Source: EB88 sp965199135 (lineage in GTDB: Bacteria; Acidobacteriota; Terriglobia; Terriglobales; Acidobacteriaceae). Taken from it: a stretch of DNA of 64,000 bases. The position numbers and the translations under genes were made by a program. The DNA is taken from positions 2,356,001 to 2,420,000 of the forward strand of contig OZ240685.1 of NCBI GenBank assembly GCA_965199135.1, given 5' to 3'. Of the stretch, positions 25,133-32,519 are shown in pieces; position 1 is the first letter of the stretch, and each line of letters opens with the position of its first letter. The notes below the pieces were generated by a model. The model ran no database searches and had not been told where the DNA came from. It saw only the letters and a list, made by a program, of their open reading frames with translations.

Positions 25133-26023
25133 CTACGGGGCGGATCCTCGGGTCACAACCGCCGAAAATGCCTCACCCGCAGGCAGATAGTCGATGCGCA
25201 ACCCGGGCAAGACGCCTTTCAACCACTCGGCACAGTACTGCATCCCGGCCTCCTCCGAGGCATTGTGCCCAAGCAGGATCAGTGCCTTCCTGCGGCCTTG
25301 CGCCTGGGCGTCCCGGACATAGGGGATCGCCTCCCACTCGGTCGCTTCCCCGATGACTTCGACCTCGGTCCCTGGATCTTCGATCGCCTCCACCTGGCGG
25401 TTGAGCCCGGCCGCGCCTGGCAGCAGCGTCATGTGCGTGACCGGCATCTGCGGATCACCTACAACGCGCACTGCGGTTGCGCCGGTACGCTTTTCGAGCA
25501 GCGTCGCCAGGGCGAGCACGCTCATGGGCTGCGGAAACGTGAAGTGGTGTGAGTTGGTGCCGCCCACCTGCATGTCCTTGAGGCCGAGCTCCTCGACCAT
25601 CCCGGTGAGGATGCCATCCGGCACGTGACGGTGCCAGCCGTCATGGAAGCGCCAGACAACCAGATGGTGATCCTGGATGTACCGCAGCTTCTCCGCGACC
25701 ACCGGGTCGTTGGGAAGTACCGTCATGTCGTCCGGATGGTTGTAGAAGGTCGGTTCGTGGGTGATCACCAGGTTGTCTCCATGCGCAACCGCCTCCCGCA
25801 GCATGGCCATGGAGTCCATGAATGTCGTCGCGATGCCGGTGACCGGGGTATTGGGGTCGCCTGCCTTGATCGTGTCGACGGTGTTCGGCACCGGGGCGGC
25901 ACCATTGGCAGCGACAATCTTGGCGATGATGTCTTTGGCTATGGGTGGGGTGGTCTGGGCAGGAACGGTGCCGACACCGAGGAGTGCTGTGGTTGCAAAG
26001 AGAAGGAGGGCGCGCTTGTTCAT
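25133..26023 (-). CDS. Exported Nif3-like dinuclear metal-centre protein
   Basis: 296 residues. The N-terminus MNKRALLLFATTALLGVGTV PAQ is a Sec signal, unusual because Nif3/YbgI proteins are normally cytoplasmic. The fold's landmarks are GIATTFMDSMAML, the metal-binding region LVITHEPTFYNHPDD (HE in place of the common HH) and the C-terminal LLGHNASEEAGMQYCAEWLK with His and Glu ligands. Family members carry a two-metal site on a hexameric ring. Their physiological role is unsettled (a GTP-cyclohydrolase-like annotation is often transferred). It is convergent with the response regulator and downstream of inositol-phosphate synthase on the same strand. Confidence 0.78.
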   Translation of the reverse strand: MNKRALLLFATTALLGVGTVPAQTTPPIAKDIIAKIVAANGAAPVPNTVDTIKAGDPNTPVTGIATTFMDSMAMLREAVAHGDNLVITHEPTFYNHPDDMTVLPNDPVVAEKLRYIQDHHLVVWRFHDGWHRHVPDGILTGMVEELGLKDMQVGGTNSHHFTFPQPMSVLALATLLEKRTGATAVRVVGDPQMPVTHMTLLPGAAGLNRQVEAIEDPGTEVEVIGEATEWEAIPYVRDAQAQGRRKALILLGHNASEEAGMQYCAEWLKGVLPGLRIDYLPAGEAFSAVVTRGSAP

Positions 26024-26103
26024 CGCCCTCCAACTTACCGCTTCAGTGCAGTGGGGTGGTAGTGGCGCCCCGGGCGCGGATGCCCATAGCTGCTGAGCCT
26101 GTG

Positions 26104-27429
26104 CTAGCCCTCGTAGTACTCGAGCCCGAGGTGCGTGATCAGCTCCTCGCCCATGATGTGGCGCAGCGTGTTCTTCAGCTTGATCAGCTGGATGAACAGA
26201 TCGTGCTCCGGGTAAAGACCCTCAGCCGTCTGCGGAGCCTTGAAGTAAAAGCTCAGCCACTCCTGGATACCGACTGAAGCGAGCTCGGGGGTGCGCTTCG
26301 CCAGGTCCATGAAGAGAATCAGGTCCAGGGCGAGCGGGGCTGCCAGGATCGAGTCCCGGCAGAGGAAATCGACCTTGATCTGCATCGGGTAGCCAAGCCA
26401 GCCGAAGATGTCGATGTTATCCCAACCCTCTTTGTTATCACCACGCGGCGGGTAATAGTTAATGCGAACTTTGTGGTACATGTCCTGGTACAGCTCGGGG
26501 TAAAGCTCCGGCTGCAGGATGTACTCAAGCACGCCCAGCTTCGACTCTTCCTTGGTCTTGAACGACTCCGGATCGTCGAGCACCTCGCCATCCCGGTTGC
26601 CCAGGATGTTGGTCGAGTACCAGCCGGCGACCCCCAGCATGCGAGCCTTGAAGGCAGGCGCCAGCACCGTCTTGATGAAGGTCTGGCCGGTCTTGAAGTC
26701 CTTCCCGCAGATCGGGGTCCTGGTCTTCTTGGCGAGCTCGACCATGCAGGGCAGGTCGACCGTGAGATTCGGTGCGCCATTCGCGAAGGGAACACCCTCC
26801 ATCAGGGCGGCGTAGGCGTAGATCTGCGAGGGCGCAATCGCCGGGTCGTCGTTGTTCAGGCCTTCTTCAAACGCAGCCAGCGTCTGGTGGACGGCGGTGG
26901 GCTCGATGAAGATCTCGGTCGATCCGCACCAGATCACGACCACGCGGTCGACCGTGGCTGAAAACTGCTGGATGTCTGAGCGAAGCTGCTGCGCGAGATC
27001 GCACTTCGAGCGGCCCTTCTTGACATGCGTCCCGCTGAGCCGCTTGACGTAGTGCTGGTCAAACACGGCCGGCATCGGCTTGATGGCTTCCAGAAATGGC
27101 TTGATGGTTTCGAGGTGTGAACGTTCGAGCACATTCGCCGTGGCGGCAGCCTGGTACATGTTGTCTTCGAAAATGTCCCAGCCGGTGAAGACGATGTCGT
27201 TCAGGTCTGCCAGGGGAACGAAGTCCTTGATCAGGGGGGAGTGTTCATCGGTACGCTTGCCGAGGCGGATGTGGCCCATCTGGGTAAGGGACCCGATCGG
27301 CTTCGAGAGCCCATTACGGACGGCTTCAACGCCGGCGATCAGGGTTGTCGCGACAGCCCCCATGCCTACGGTCATGACGCCGAGCTTGCCGGTAGGCTGC
27401 TTGGGCTTTGGTGTGTTGCTTGCTTCCAT
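26104..27429 (-). CDS. ino1: Myo-inositol-1-phosphate synthase
   Basis: 441 residues. An N-terminal NAD-binding motif (KLGVMTVGMGAVATTLIAGV) leads into the synthase domain. Characteristic segments are VVVIWCGSTE, ICGKDFKTGQTFIKTVLAPA with catalytic lysines, GWYSTNILGNRDGEVLDDPE and PMQIKVDFLCRDSILAAPLA. It converts glucose-6-phosphate to inositol-1-phosphate, the entry to inositol lipids and compatible solutes. The length fits the large bacterial/eukaryotic-type subgroup better than the ~360-residue actinobacterial form. It appears monocistronic, with the Nif3-like gene 80 bases downstream. Confidence 0.92.
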   Translation of the reverse strand: MEASNTPKPKQPTGKLGVMTVGMGAVATTLIAGVEAVRNGLSKPIGSLTQMGHIRLGKRTDEHSPLIKDFVPLADLNDIVFTGWDIFEDNMYQAAATANVLERSHLETIKPFLEAIKPMPAVFDQHYVKRLSGTHVKKGRSKCDLAQQLRSDIQQFSATVDRVVVIWCGSTEIFIEPTAVHQTLAAFEEGLNNDDPAIAPSQIYAYAALMEGVPFANGAPNLTVDLPCMVELAKKTRTPICGKDFKTGQTFIKTVLAPAFKARMLGVAGWYSTNILGNRDGEVLDDPESFKTKEESKLGVLEYILQPELYPELYQDMYHKVRINYYPPRGDNKEGWDNIDIFGWLGYPMQIKVDFLCRDSILAAPLALDLILFMDLAKRTPELASVGIQEWLSFYFKAPQTAEGLYPEHDLFIQLIKLKNTLRHIMGEELITHLGLEYYEG

Positions 27430-27582
27430 TCTGTGTGGTTCCGTCCTCTCGAGCGAAATACGAAGTACAGTCGGGGCGGACCATCAGAAAATACGCATAG
27501 AGGCCACACCACCAAACAGGTAAGTCTCTCGCCTCCGAACAGACGTTGGCAAATTAACCGCTTACGCTGATTCTGCCCAAAC

Positions 27583-28230
27583 CTAGGCTGCGGCGCCTGT
27601 TTCGTTGCGCTTCCCACGCTGCAGGTGGCTCCAGAGGAACCAGACGATGCCGAGCAGCAGGACCACTTCAACCGCGAGATGGAAGCGGTGGAATGCCGTC
27701 TTGAAGCGGGGATCGGTGTCCCAGTGTTCGCCAAGCTTCATGCCGACGTACGCCAGCACGAAGCACCAGGGCCAGGAGCCCAGGAACGTGTAGATGTGAA
27801 AGCGAAGCTGCGGCATGCGCGCGATGCCGGCCGGCAGCGCAATGAAGGTGCGCACGACCGGCAGCAGGCGGCCGACCAGCACTGTGATGGAACCGTACTT
27901 CTCGAAGAACGTGGTCGTCCGGTCGAGATCATGCCTGCTCAGGAGCACGTAGCGTCCAAAACGCTCCACGAGTGGGCGGCCCCCGTAGGCGCCGACCCAG
28001 TAGGCAACTGCTGACCCGATGTTGCAACCGAGCGCCCCTGCTGTCGCTACGCCGATCAGGGTGAGGTGATGCAAGTACACCTGGTAGCCGGCGAACGGCA
28101 TGATGATCTCGGAGGGGAGCGGCACACACGCCGACTCGATGCCCATCAGGAGGGCGACGCCCAGGTAGCCGGTGGCCCCAATGACAGAGGTGATAAAGCC
28201 GGCCAGAATTGCGATGATCTTCTCGGACAT
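27583..28230 (-). CDS. DedA-family membrane protein
   Basis: 215 residues from ATG 28230 (MSEKIIAILAGFITSVIG). The DedA/SNARE-associated fold has GIESACVPLPSEIIMPFAGY, with the conserved Glu/Pro loop, and the re-entrant element VGRLLPVVRTFIALPAGIAR (G-R-x-x-P-x-x-R), followed by FLGSWPWCFVLAYVGMKLGE. Four to five membrane segments are visible. Members act as lipid scramblases/transporters supporting undecaprenyl-phosphate or phosphatidylethanolamine recycling and membrane potential. It diverges from the molbindin-like gene. Confidence 0.9.
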   Translation of the reverse strand: MSEKIIAILAGFITSVIGATGYLGVALLMGIESACVPLPSEIIMPFAGYQVYLHHLTLIGVATAGALGCNIGSAVAYWVGAYGGRPLVERFGRYVLLSRHDLDRTTTFFEKYGSITVLVGRLLPVVRTFIALPAGIARMPQLRFHIYTFLGSWPWCFVLAYVGMKLGEHWDTDPRFKTAFHRFHLAVEVVLLLGIVWFLWSHLQRGKRNETGAAA

Positions 28231-28311
28231 GCCCGGGCAGTATACCGTGCGGCCCTGTGTCTCGCTGCGTACTGCAGCGGGCCCGGCATCCCAACGTAAG
28301 GAGGGGAACAG

Positions 28312-28530
28312 ATGAGCACGAACAAGAAAATTTCCGCACGGAACCAGTTGCGCGGCACCGTGGAAGAAGTCGTCGTCGGCGTGGTCACAGCCAGGGTGAC
28401 CATACGGATCGGCGAGAACCTGATCGAAAGCGTCATCACCAAGCAAAGCGTCGACGAGATGGGCATCAAGGCAGGCGATTCCGTCACGGCGATCATCAAG
28501 TCCACCGAAGTGATGATCATGACCGATTAA
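28312..28530 (+). CDS. Molybdenum-pterin-binding (Mop/TOBE-domain) protein
   Basis: 72 residues, a single TOBE domain: SARNQLRGTVEEVVVGVVTA, then RVTIRIGENLIESVITKQSV and GIKAGDSVTAIIKSTEVMIM. This is the molbindin pattern. Such proteins oligomerise and store or buffer molybdate. The ATG follows AAGGAGGGGAACAG, an excellent ribosome site. No molybdate transporter or molybdoenzyme is visible in the window. Confidence 0.85.
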   Translation: MSTNKKISARNQLRGTVEEVVVGVVTARVTIRIGENLIESVITKQSVDEMGIKAGDSVTAIIKSTEVMIMTD

Positions 28531-28602
28531 TCACACACACAGAGAGGCGCGCCCACCCCGCGGTCTGCGCTACATTGATCGCTCAGACCATGGAGCGTGC
28601 TG

Positions 28603-29178
28603 ATGGCGATTCGCTTGAACGTGGGGTGTGGGCGCAACATCAGGCCAGGCTGGGTAAACCTCGATCACGCACCACTTCCCGGTGTGGACATCGTGTACGA
28701 CCTCGAGAACTGCGGACAGGTCCCGCTGCCTCTTGAAAACGATTCTGTGGAAGAGTTTCTGCTCTCCCACCTTATCGAACACATCCACAACACGCTGCCC
28801 TTGATGCAGGAGTTGCATCGTGTTGCGGCGCCGGGCGCCAGGGCGCTCGTGCGGGTCCCGCACGGCGCCCATGACGACGCCTGGGAGGACCCTACCCATG
28901 TACGCGCCTACTTCGCGAACAGCTTCGGCTACTTCTCGCAGCCGTTCTACTGGCGGGCAGACTATGGCTACCGGGGAGATTGGCAACTCCGAAAGCTCTT
29001 CCTGGCGGTCTCAAAGGCGCGCTACACAGGTGTTGCTCTCGAGGCAGTGGCAGAGGAGATTACGTCAAGGCGCAACGTGGTGCAGGAAATGGTAGCGGAA
29101 CTGGAAGCGGTGAAACCGATTCGCGAGCCTCTGCGTGAGCTGCAAACACAGGCTGCAGGCGAGATCGTGCTGCTCTGA
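28603..29178 (+). CDS. Class I SAM-dependent methyltransferase (short, sugar/cell-surface type)
   Basis: 191 residues from ATG 28603, which has a GGAG seven bases upstream. A GTG two codons earlier is less well placed. Motif I is LNVGCGRNIRPGWVNLDHAP and the post-motif Asp lies in VDIVYDLE. EFLLSHLIEHIHN and ELHRVAAPGARALVRVPHG complete the Methyltransf_11-like core. Members with this opening are often found in polysaccharide or lipopolysaccharide clusters, and none is evident here. It lies between the molbindin and the HemQ-like gene with gaps of 72 and 53 bases. Confidence 0.78.
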   Translation: MAIRLNVGCGRNIRPGWVNLDHAPLPGVDIVYDLENCGQVPLPLENDSVEEFLLSHLIEHIHNTLPLMQELHRVAAPGARALVRVPHGAHDDAWEDPTHVRAYFANSFGYFSQPFYWRADYGYRGDWQLRKLFLAVSKARYTGVALEAVAEEITSRRNVVQEMVAELEAVKPIREPLRELQTQAAGEIVLL

Positions 29179-29231
29179 TTCGGGCTGATCCTCTGCGATA
29201 AACTAGGGGGGTACCGACAGAGGAGATTCTG

Positions 29232-30014
29232 ATGGCAGACGCAGTCGCAACCCCCGAGATCCAGCAGGGCGCGCAGCAGGTTCCGGACGCTGGAGATCAG
29301 TTTGCAAAGCGAGGCCAGCCGGCAATCCGGCGGCAGACGATCGGCTTTACGTTCTACAAGATCCTGCCCGAGTGGCGCCGTCTTGCGGCCGCAGAGCGCG
29401 CTGAGCACAAGCGCCTGTTTGCCGAGGTGTTCCACAAGTGGAACCAGCCGAACCGGATGCTCTCGCTCTCCTACTCGACAGTGGGTCTGCGGGGCGACTG
29501 CGACATGGTGCTCTGGACGATCTCCTACTCGGTCGATGACCTGAACGCGATGCGTGCGGAGCTGCTGGCAACCCCGCTCGGCGGCTACCTCGAAACGCCT
29601 TATAGCTATCTCTCGATGACCAAGCGTTCGCAGTACATCATCGACGGGGAAGGCGAAGAGCAGGCCGAGACGCGCACCAAGCTGCGCCCGGGCGGCCAGA
29701 AGTACATCTTTATCTATCCATTCTGGAAGACGCGCTCCTGGTATCTCCTGCCGCTTGAAGAGCGCCAGCGCCTGATGAATGAGCACATTCGCATCGGCCA
29801 GGCCTACCCACGGGTCAAGCTGAATACCACGTACTCCTTCGGCATCGACGACCAGGAATTCGTGGTCGCTTTTGAAACGAACTATCCCGAGGACTTCCTC
29901 GACCTGGTACAGCAGTTACGCGAGACCGAGATCAGCCCATACACGCTGCGCGACACGCCGATCTTCACCTGCATCCGGATGACGCCGGAAGACATGCTCG
30001 ACAAGATTGGCTGA
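29232..30014 (+). CDS. hemQ: Chlorite-dismutase-family protein, probable coproheme decarboxylase
   Basis: 260 residues. Two ferredoxin-like halves are typical of the family. The C-terminal half contains YIFIYPFWKTRSWYLLPLEE, with the tyrosine expected for coproheme decarboxylation, and the proximal histidine region RLMNEHIRIGQAYPRVKLNT. FGIDDQEFVVAFETNYPEDF and LRETEISPYTLRDTPIFTCI follow. HemQ/ChdC converts Fe-coproporphyrin III to heme b, the last step of the coproporphyrin pathway. True chlorite dismutase would carry a distal Arg, which I cannot place confidently. The ~30-residue N-terminal tail is Gln/Ala-rich. A perfect terminator follows. Confidence 0.8.
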   Translation: MADAVATPEIQQGAQQVPDAGDQFAKRGQPAIRRQTIGFTFYKILPEWRRLAAAERAEHKRLFAEVFHKWNQPNRMLSLSYSTVGLRGDCDMVLWTISYSVDDLNAMRAELLATPLGGYLETPYSYLSMTKRSQYIIDGEGEEQAETRTKLRPGGQKYIFIYPFWKTRSWYLLPLEERQRLMNEHIRIGQAYPRVKLNTTYSFGIDDQEFVVAFETNYPEDFLDLVQQLRETEISPYTLRDTPIFTCIRMTPEDMLDKIG

Positions 30015-30030
30015 TATCTCGAAAAGAAAC

Positions 30031-30060
30031 AAAGGGCGAGCCTGTGAAGGCTCGCCCTTT
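30031..30060. terminator. Bidirectional terminator
   Basis: AAAGGGCGAGCC (30031-30042), loop TGTGAA, GGCTCGCCCTTT (30049-30060): a perfect 12-base stem with A- and T-tracts on both sides. It lies between the convergent hemQ-like and sedolisin genes. Confidence 0.92.
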
Positions 30061-30074
30061 GGTTTGTCGCCAAC

Positions 30075-32138
30075 TTAGGACTTCGGCTTGGCCCCCAGTT
30101 CGAGCAGGGCAGTGCCGATGTTCGGCGTCCCATAGCCGGTCACGTCGTCCCAGCCCTGGGTGACGGTGAGCGAGGAATCTGTGCCGAAGCCAACCACATC
30201 GAAGCTACCCGGAGCGTAGTTCCACAAGGCGCTGGTGAACTGCGTCGTAGTGAACAGGTCTCCGAGCAGGTCAGCAGCGGTGTACTTCTTCGTGCCGGAG
30301 GGGTCGGTGAGTGTTGCCGTCGCGTTGGCAGGACCATTGAGCGGCAGTACGTCGGTGATGAACGAGCCAACGGTCGCCGCAACGTATGGCGCAGCCTGGC
30401 CAAGAGGTTTGCCGAAGTACTCGTCCGCGACGGTCCAGATCCCGGAGAAGATCGGCGCCGCGAGGCTCGTGCCCCCATAGACCGCGATGTACTGGTTGCC
30501 GTCGGTCGAGTCTGTGTACACGATCTCGGCCCCGGTAAATGGATCCGCCAGCGCAGAGACATCCGGGATCAGGCGCTTGCTCCCAGGCAGTGCCGACTGG
30601 TACGAGGGCTTGGCGAAGTAGGCGCTGACGCCGCCACCGGAACCCGCGTAGAACTGGGACTCTGGCGGATCGTACAGGTAGTCGGCGCCGTCGGAGCTAT
30701 AGCTGAGATAGCCGATGTTGGTGCCCCATCCCGTCGTGTAGACCGGGCCGCCCTTCGGTGTCTCGACCACGCTGGTACCGCCGACCGCTGTTGCATACGG
30801 AGAATCTGCCGGCGCATCCACGTCTGTATTGCCGGGGCCTTCGTAGTCGCTGAGATCTCCATCATCGCCGCTCGAAACGTTGAACGCGATGCCCTGTGCT
30901 GCGCCCATCTCGACGATCTCGCTCCAGATATCCAGCGCGAACTCGCCGGAGTAGAACTCCTGGTAGCCATAGGAGAGTGAGAGCACATTGCCGAGCTTGT
31001 TGTTGACCGCATAGAGCAGCGCCGCCTGCATGTCTTCCTCGTCCTCTGAGAAAGCCTGGACCAGGGCGATCTTCGCGCCCGGCGCTGTGGCATGCGCGTA
31101 CTCGACGTCGATGTCCGTCTCCACGTCTGTGCCGTAGTCGGAACCAGGCTGGTTCGCTGCGAAGGGATCGTAGATCTTGAAGGTCGACGACGTGGGCGCT
31201 GGCAGGCCGTAGAGGCTGCTGAAGGTGGTCAGGTCAGCCAGCGCGGTCGGCTGGGCGTACGCGTCAACGATCACGATGGTCTCGCCCGTGCCGGTATAGC
31301 CCAGCTTGAAGGCCTCATCCAGCCCATAGAAGCTCTGCACGTCGCTCGGGCCATACCCGCAGGAAGGTGAACTGCCGGCAGGCTGGGCAGGGCTGAGCGT
31401 GCCATAAGTCAGGCCGGCGAATGTGCCGAGTACCGGTGTGGTGGGTGTTTGCGCGCTGACGCCAAACTCCTGGGCGCTGGTGGGTGGGTTCAGGCACAGG
31501 CTCGAAAACGCCAGGCCGCTGGTCTTCGCCTTCGACACAGGGATGCCCTGCTGCTTCTTGCCGCCGGGGCTGTACGGCGCGACCACGTTGCTGCGCGGCG
31601 GCAGCGTATTCAAACCGGAGAGATGATGGAGCAGTCCTGCTGCCTGCCCCGAGAGATGCGGTGTAAGGCTTGCCGCGCGGGTAAGCTTGCCATTCACTTC
31701 GTAGCGCGTGATCTGCGTTCCAAAAGCCTTCTCGACATCGGAGGACTTCCCGGTGAAGCGGACCGAGAGTCCCAGCGCATCGCTTGAGACCACGGCGAGG
31801 TTGTTGTTCCTGAGCTCTGCCTTTACCGCTGCCATGTCGGCAGCAGTCGGCGCATACGCCTTCAGCTCAGCAGCGGTGAGCCACTGGTGGTAGGTGGGCG
31901 AGCCGGGCGTGTAGAGCGCCTGTACGCGCGCATCCAGCTCGGCGCGATTGTGCAGGTTGAGATAGGCCGTCAGGGTCAGTGGCGTGGACGCACTTTCCTT
32001 CCCCATATTTTTGCCTTTCTCGAGAATGGCAGGGGCGACATGGCTGTTTGCGGACTGGGCAAAGCCGGGCAGGGAAGCCAGACCAAGGGTAAACAGTGCA
32101 GCAGATACTGTGGGAACCATCCTCAATGCAGAGTTCAT
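30075..32138 (-). CDS. Sedolisin (S53) serine-carboxyl peptidase with pro-domain
   Basis: 687 residues from ATG 32138. There is a signal peptide (ALRMVPTVSAALFTLGLASL, cut near GFAQSA), then a pro-kumamolisin activation domain (about 50-180; SPTYHQWLTAAELKAYAPTA), then the catalytic domain (about 260-687). The catalytic Glu and Asp are in GTDVETDIDVEYAHA (E340, D344). The oxyanion Asp is in NVSSGDDGD (about 425) and the nucleophile Ser in YGGTSLAAPIFSG (558). The C-terminal calcium-site region is TQGWDDVTGYGTPN. The enzyme is secreted and active at acidic pH, which suits an acid-soil acidobacterium. A frame extending upstream to 32327 lacks a signal and is not used. Confidence 0.93.
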   Translation of the reverse strand: MNSALRMVPTVSAALFTLGLASLPGFAQSANSHVAPAILEKGKNMGKESASTPLTLTAYLNLHNRAELDARVQALYTPGSPTYHQWLTAAELKAYAPTAADMAAVKAELRNNNLAVVSSDALGLSVRFTGKSSDVEKAFGTQITRYEVNGKLTRAASLTPHLSGQAAGLLHHLSGLNTLPPRSNVVAPYSPGGKKQQGIPVSKAKTSGLAFSSLCLNPPTSAQEFGVSAQTPTTPVLGTFAGLTYGTLSPAQPAGSSPSCGYGPSDVQSFYGLDEAFKLGYTGTGETIVIVDAYAQPTALADLTTFSSLYGLPAPTSSTFKIYDPFAANQPGSDYGTDVETDIDVEYAHATAPGAKIALVQAFSEDEEDMQAALLYAVNNKLGNVLSLSYGYQEFYSGEFALDIWSEIVEMGAAQGIAFNVSSGDDGDLSDYEGPGNTDVDAPADSPYATAVGGTSVVETPKGGPVYTTGWGTNIGYLSYSSDGADYLYDPPESQFYAGSGGGVSAYFAKPSYQSALPGSKRLIPDVSALADPFTGAEIVYTDSTDGNQYIAVYGGTSLAAPIFSGIWTVADEYFGKPLGQAAPYVAATVGSFITDVLPLNGPANATATLTDPSGTKKYTAADLLGDLFTTTQFTSALWNYAPGSFDVVGFGTDSSLTVTQGWDDVTGYGTPNIGTALLELGAKPKS

Positions 32139-32519
32139 CGTGCTTCTCCTGACAGTGCTTCTTCGGTAGCGAAGTGGAGGGGGAAAGGAACAGGGAACAG
32201 GGATGTGCCAAAAGCGAAGGCGGCAAACAGCAGAACTGCAGGGCTGCAGGGCGATCCAGACACACAGGTGTCCGAGTGGAAATCCAGGCCATGAATCCGC
32301 GATGAAGCATCGCAAACTGCCGCACAAGAGACGCCGCTGTTCAGCAGAACAGGATGCCGCGGCAATGAAAGGATCGTGAGACGTGACGCACGTTTGAGGT
32401 CAGACAGGGACGGTCATGGCCCGTTCCGATGGAACCTACGCTGATCTTCAGCAAAGATCAAGCCGGAATTCACACGCGGTTCAAATGCGTGAAAGAAGCG
32501 CAGAGCGTGGCGCTTCGAC
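32139..32519. other. 381-base intergenic region: sedolisin leader plus upstream terminator
   Basis: No gene is supported here. The half nearer 32139 must carry the sedolisin promoter and untranslated leader. CTGTTC-AGCA-GAACAG and TGATCTT-CAGCA-AAGATCA are short hairpins within it. The end nearer 32519 holds a terminator-like hairpin for the lipoprotein gene. Confidence 0.6.
32495..32516 (-). terminator. Probable terminator after the beta-propeller lipoprotein gene
   Basis: Read on the minus strand: GAAGCGC, loop CACGCTCT, GCGCTTC, then TTTC. The seven-base stem is perfect, the U-run is short, and it begins four bases after the stop codon. Confidence 0.5.

Noticed and set aside
30075..32327. 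Longer sedolisin start at 32327
   Set aside because: The added 63 residues are Cys/Arg/Pro-rich and would bury the evident signal peptide, which begins at 32138.
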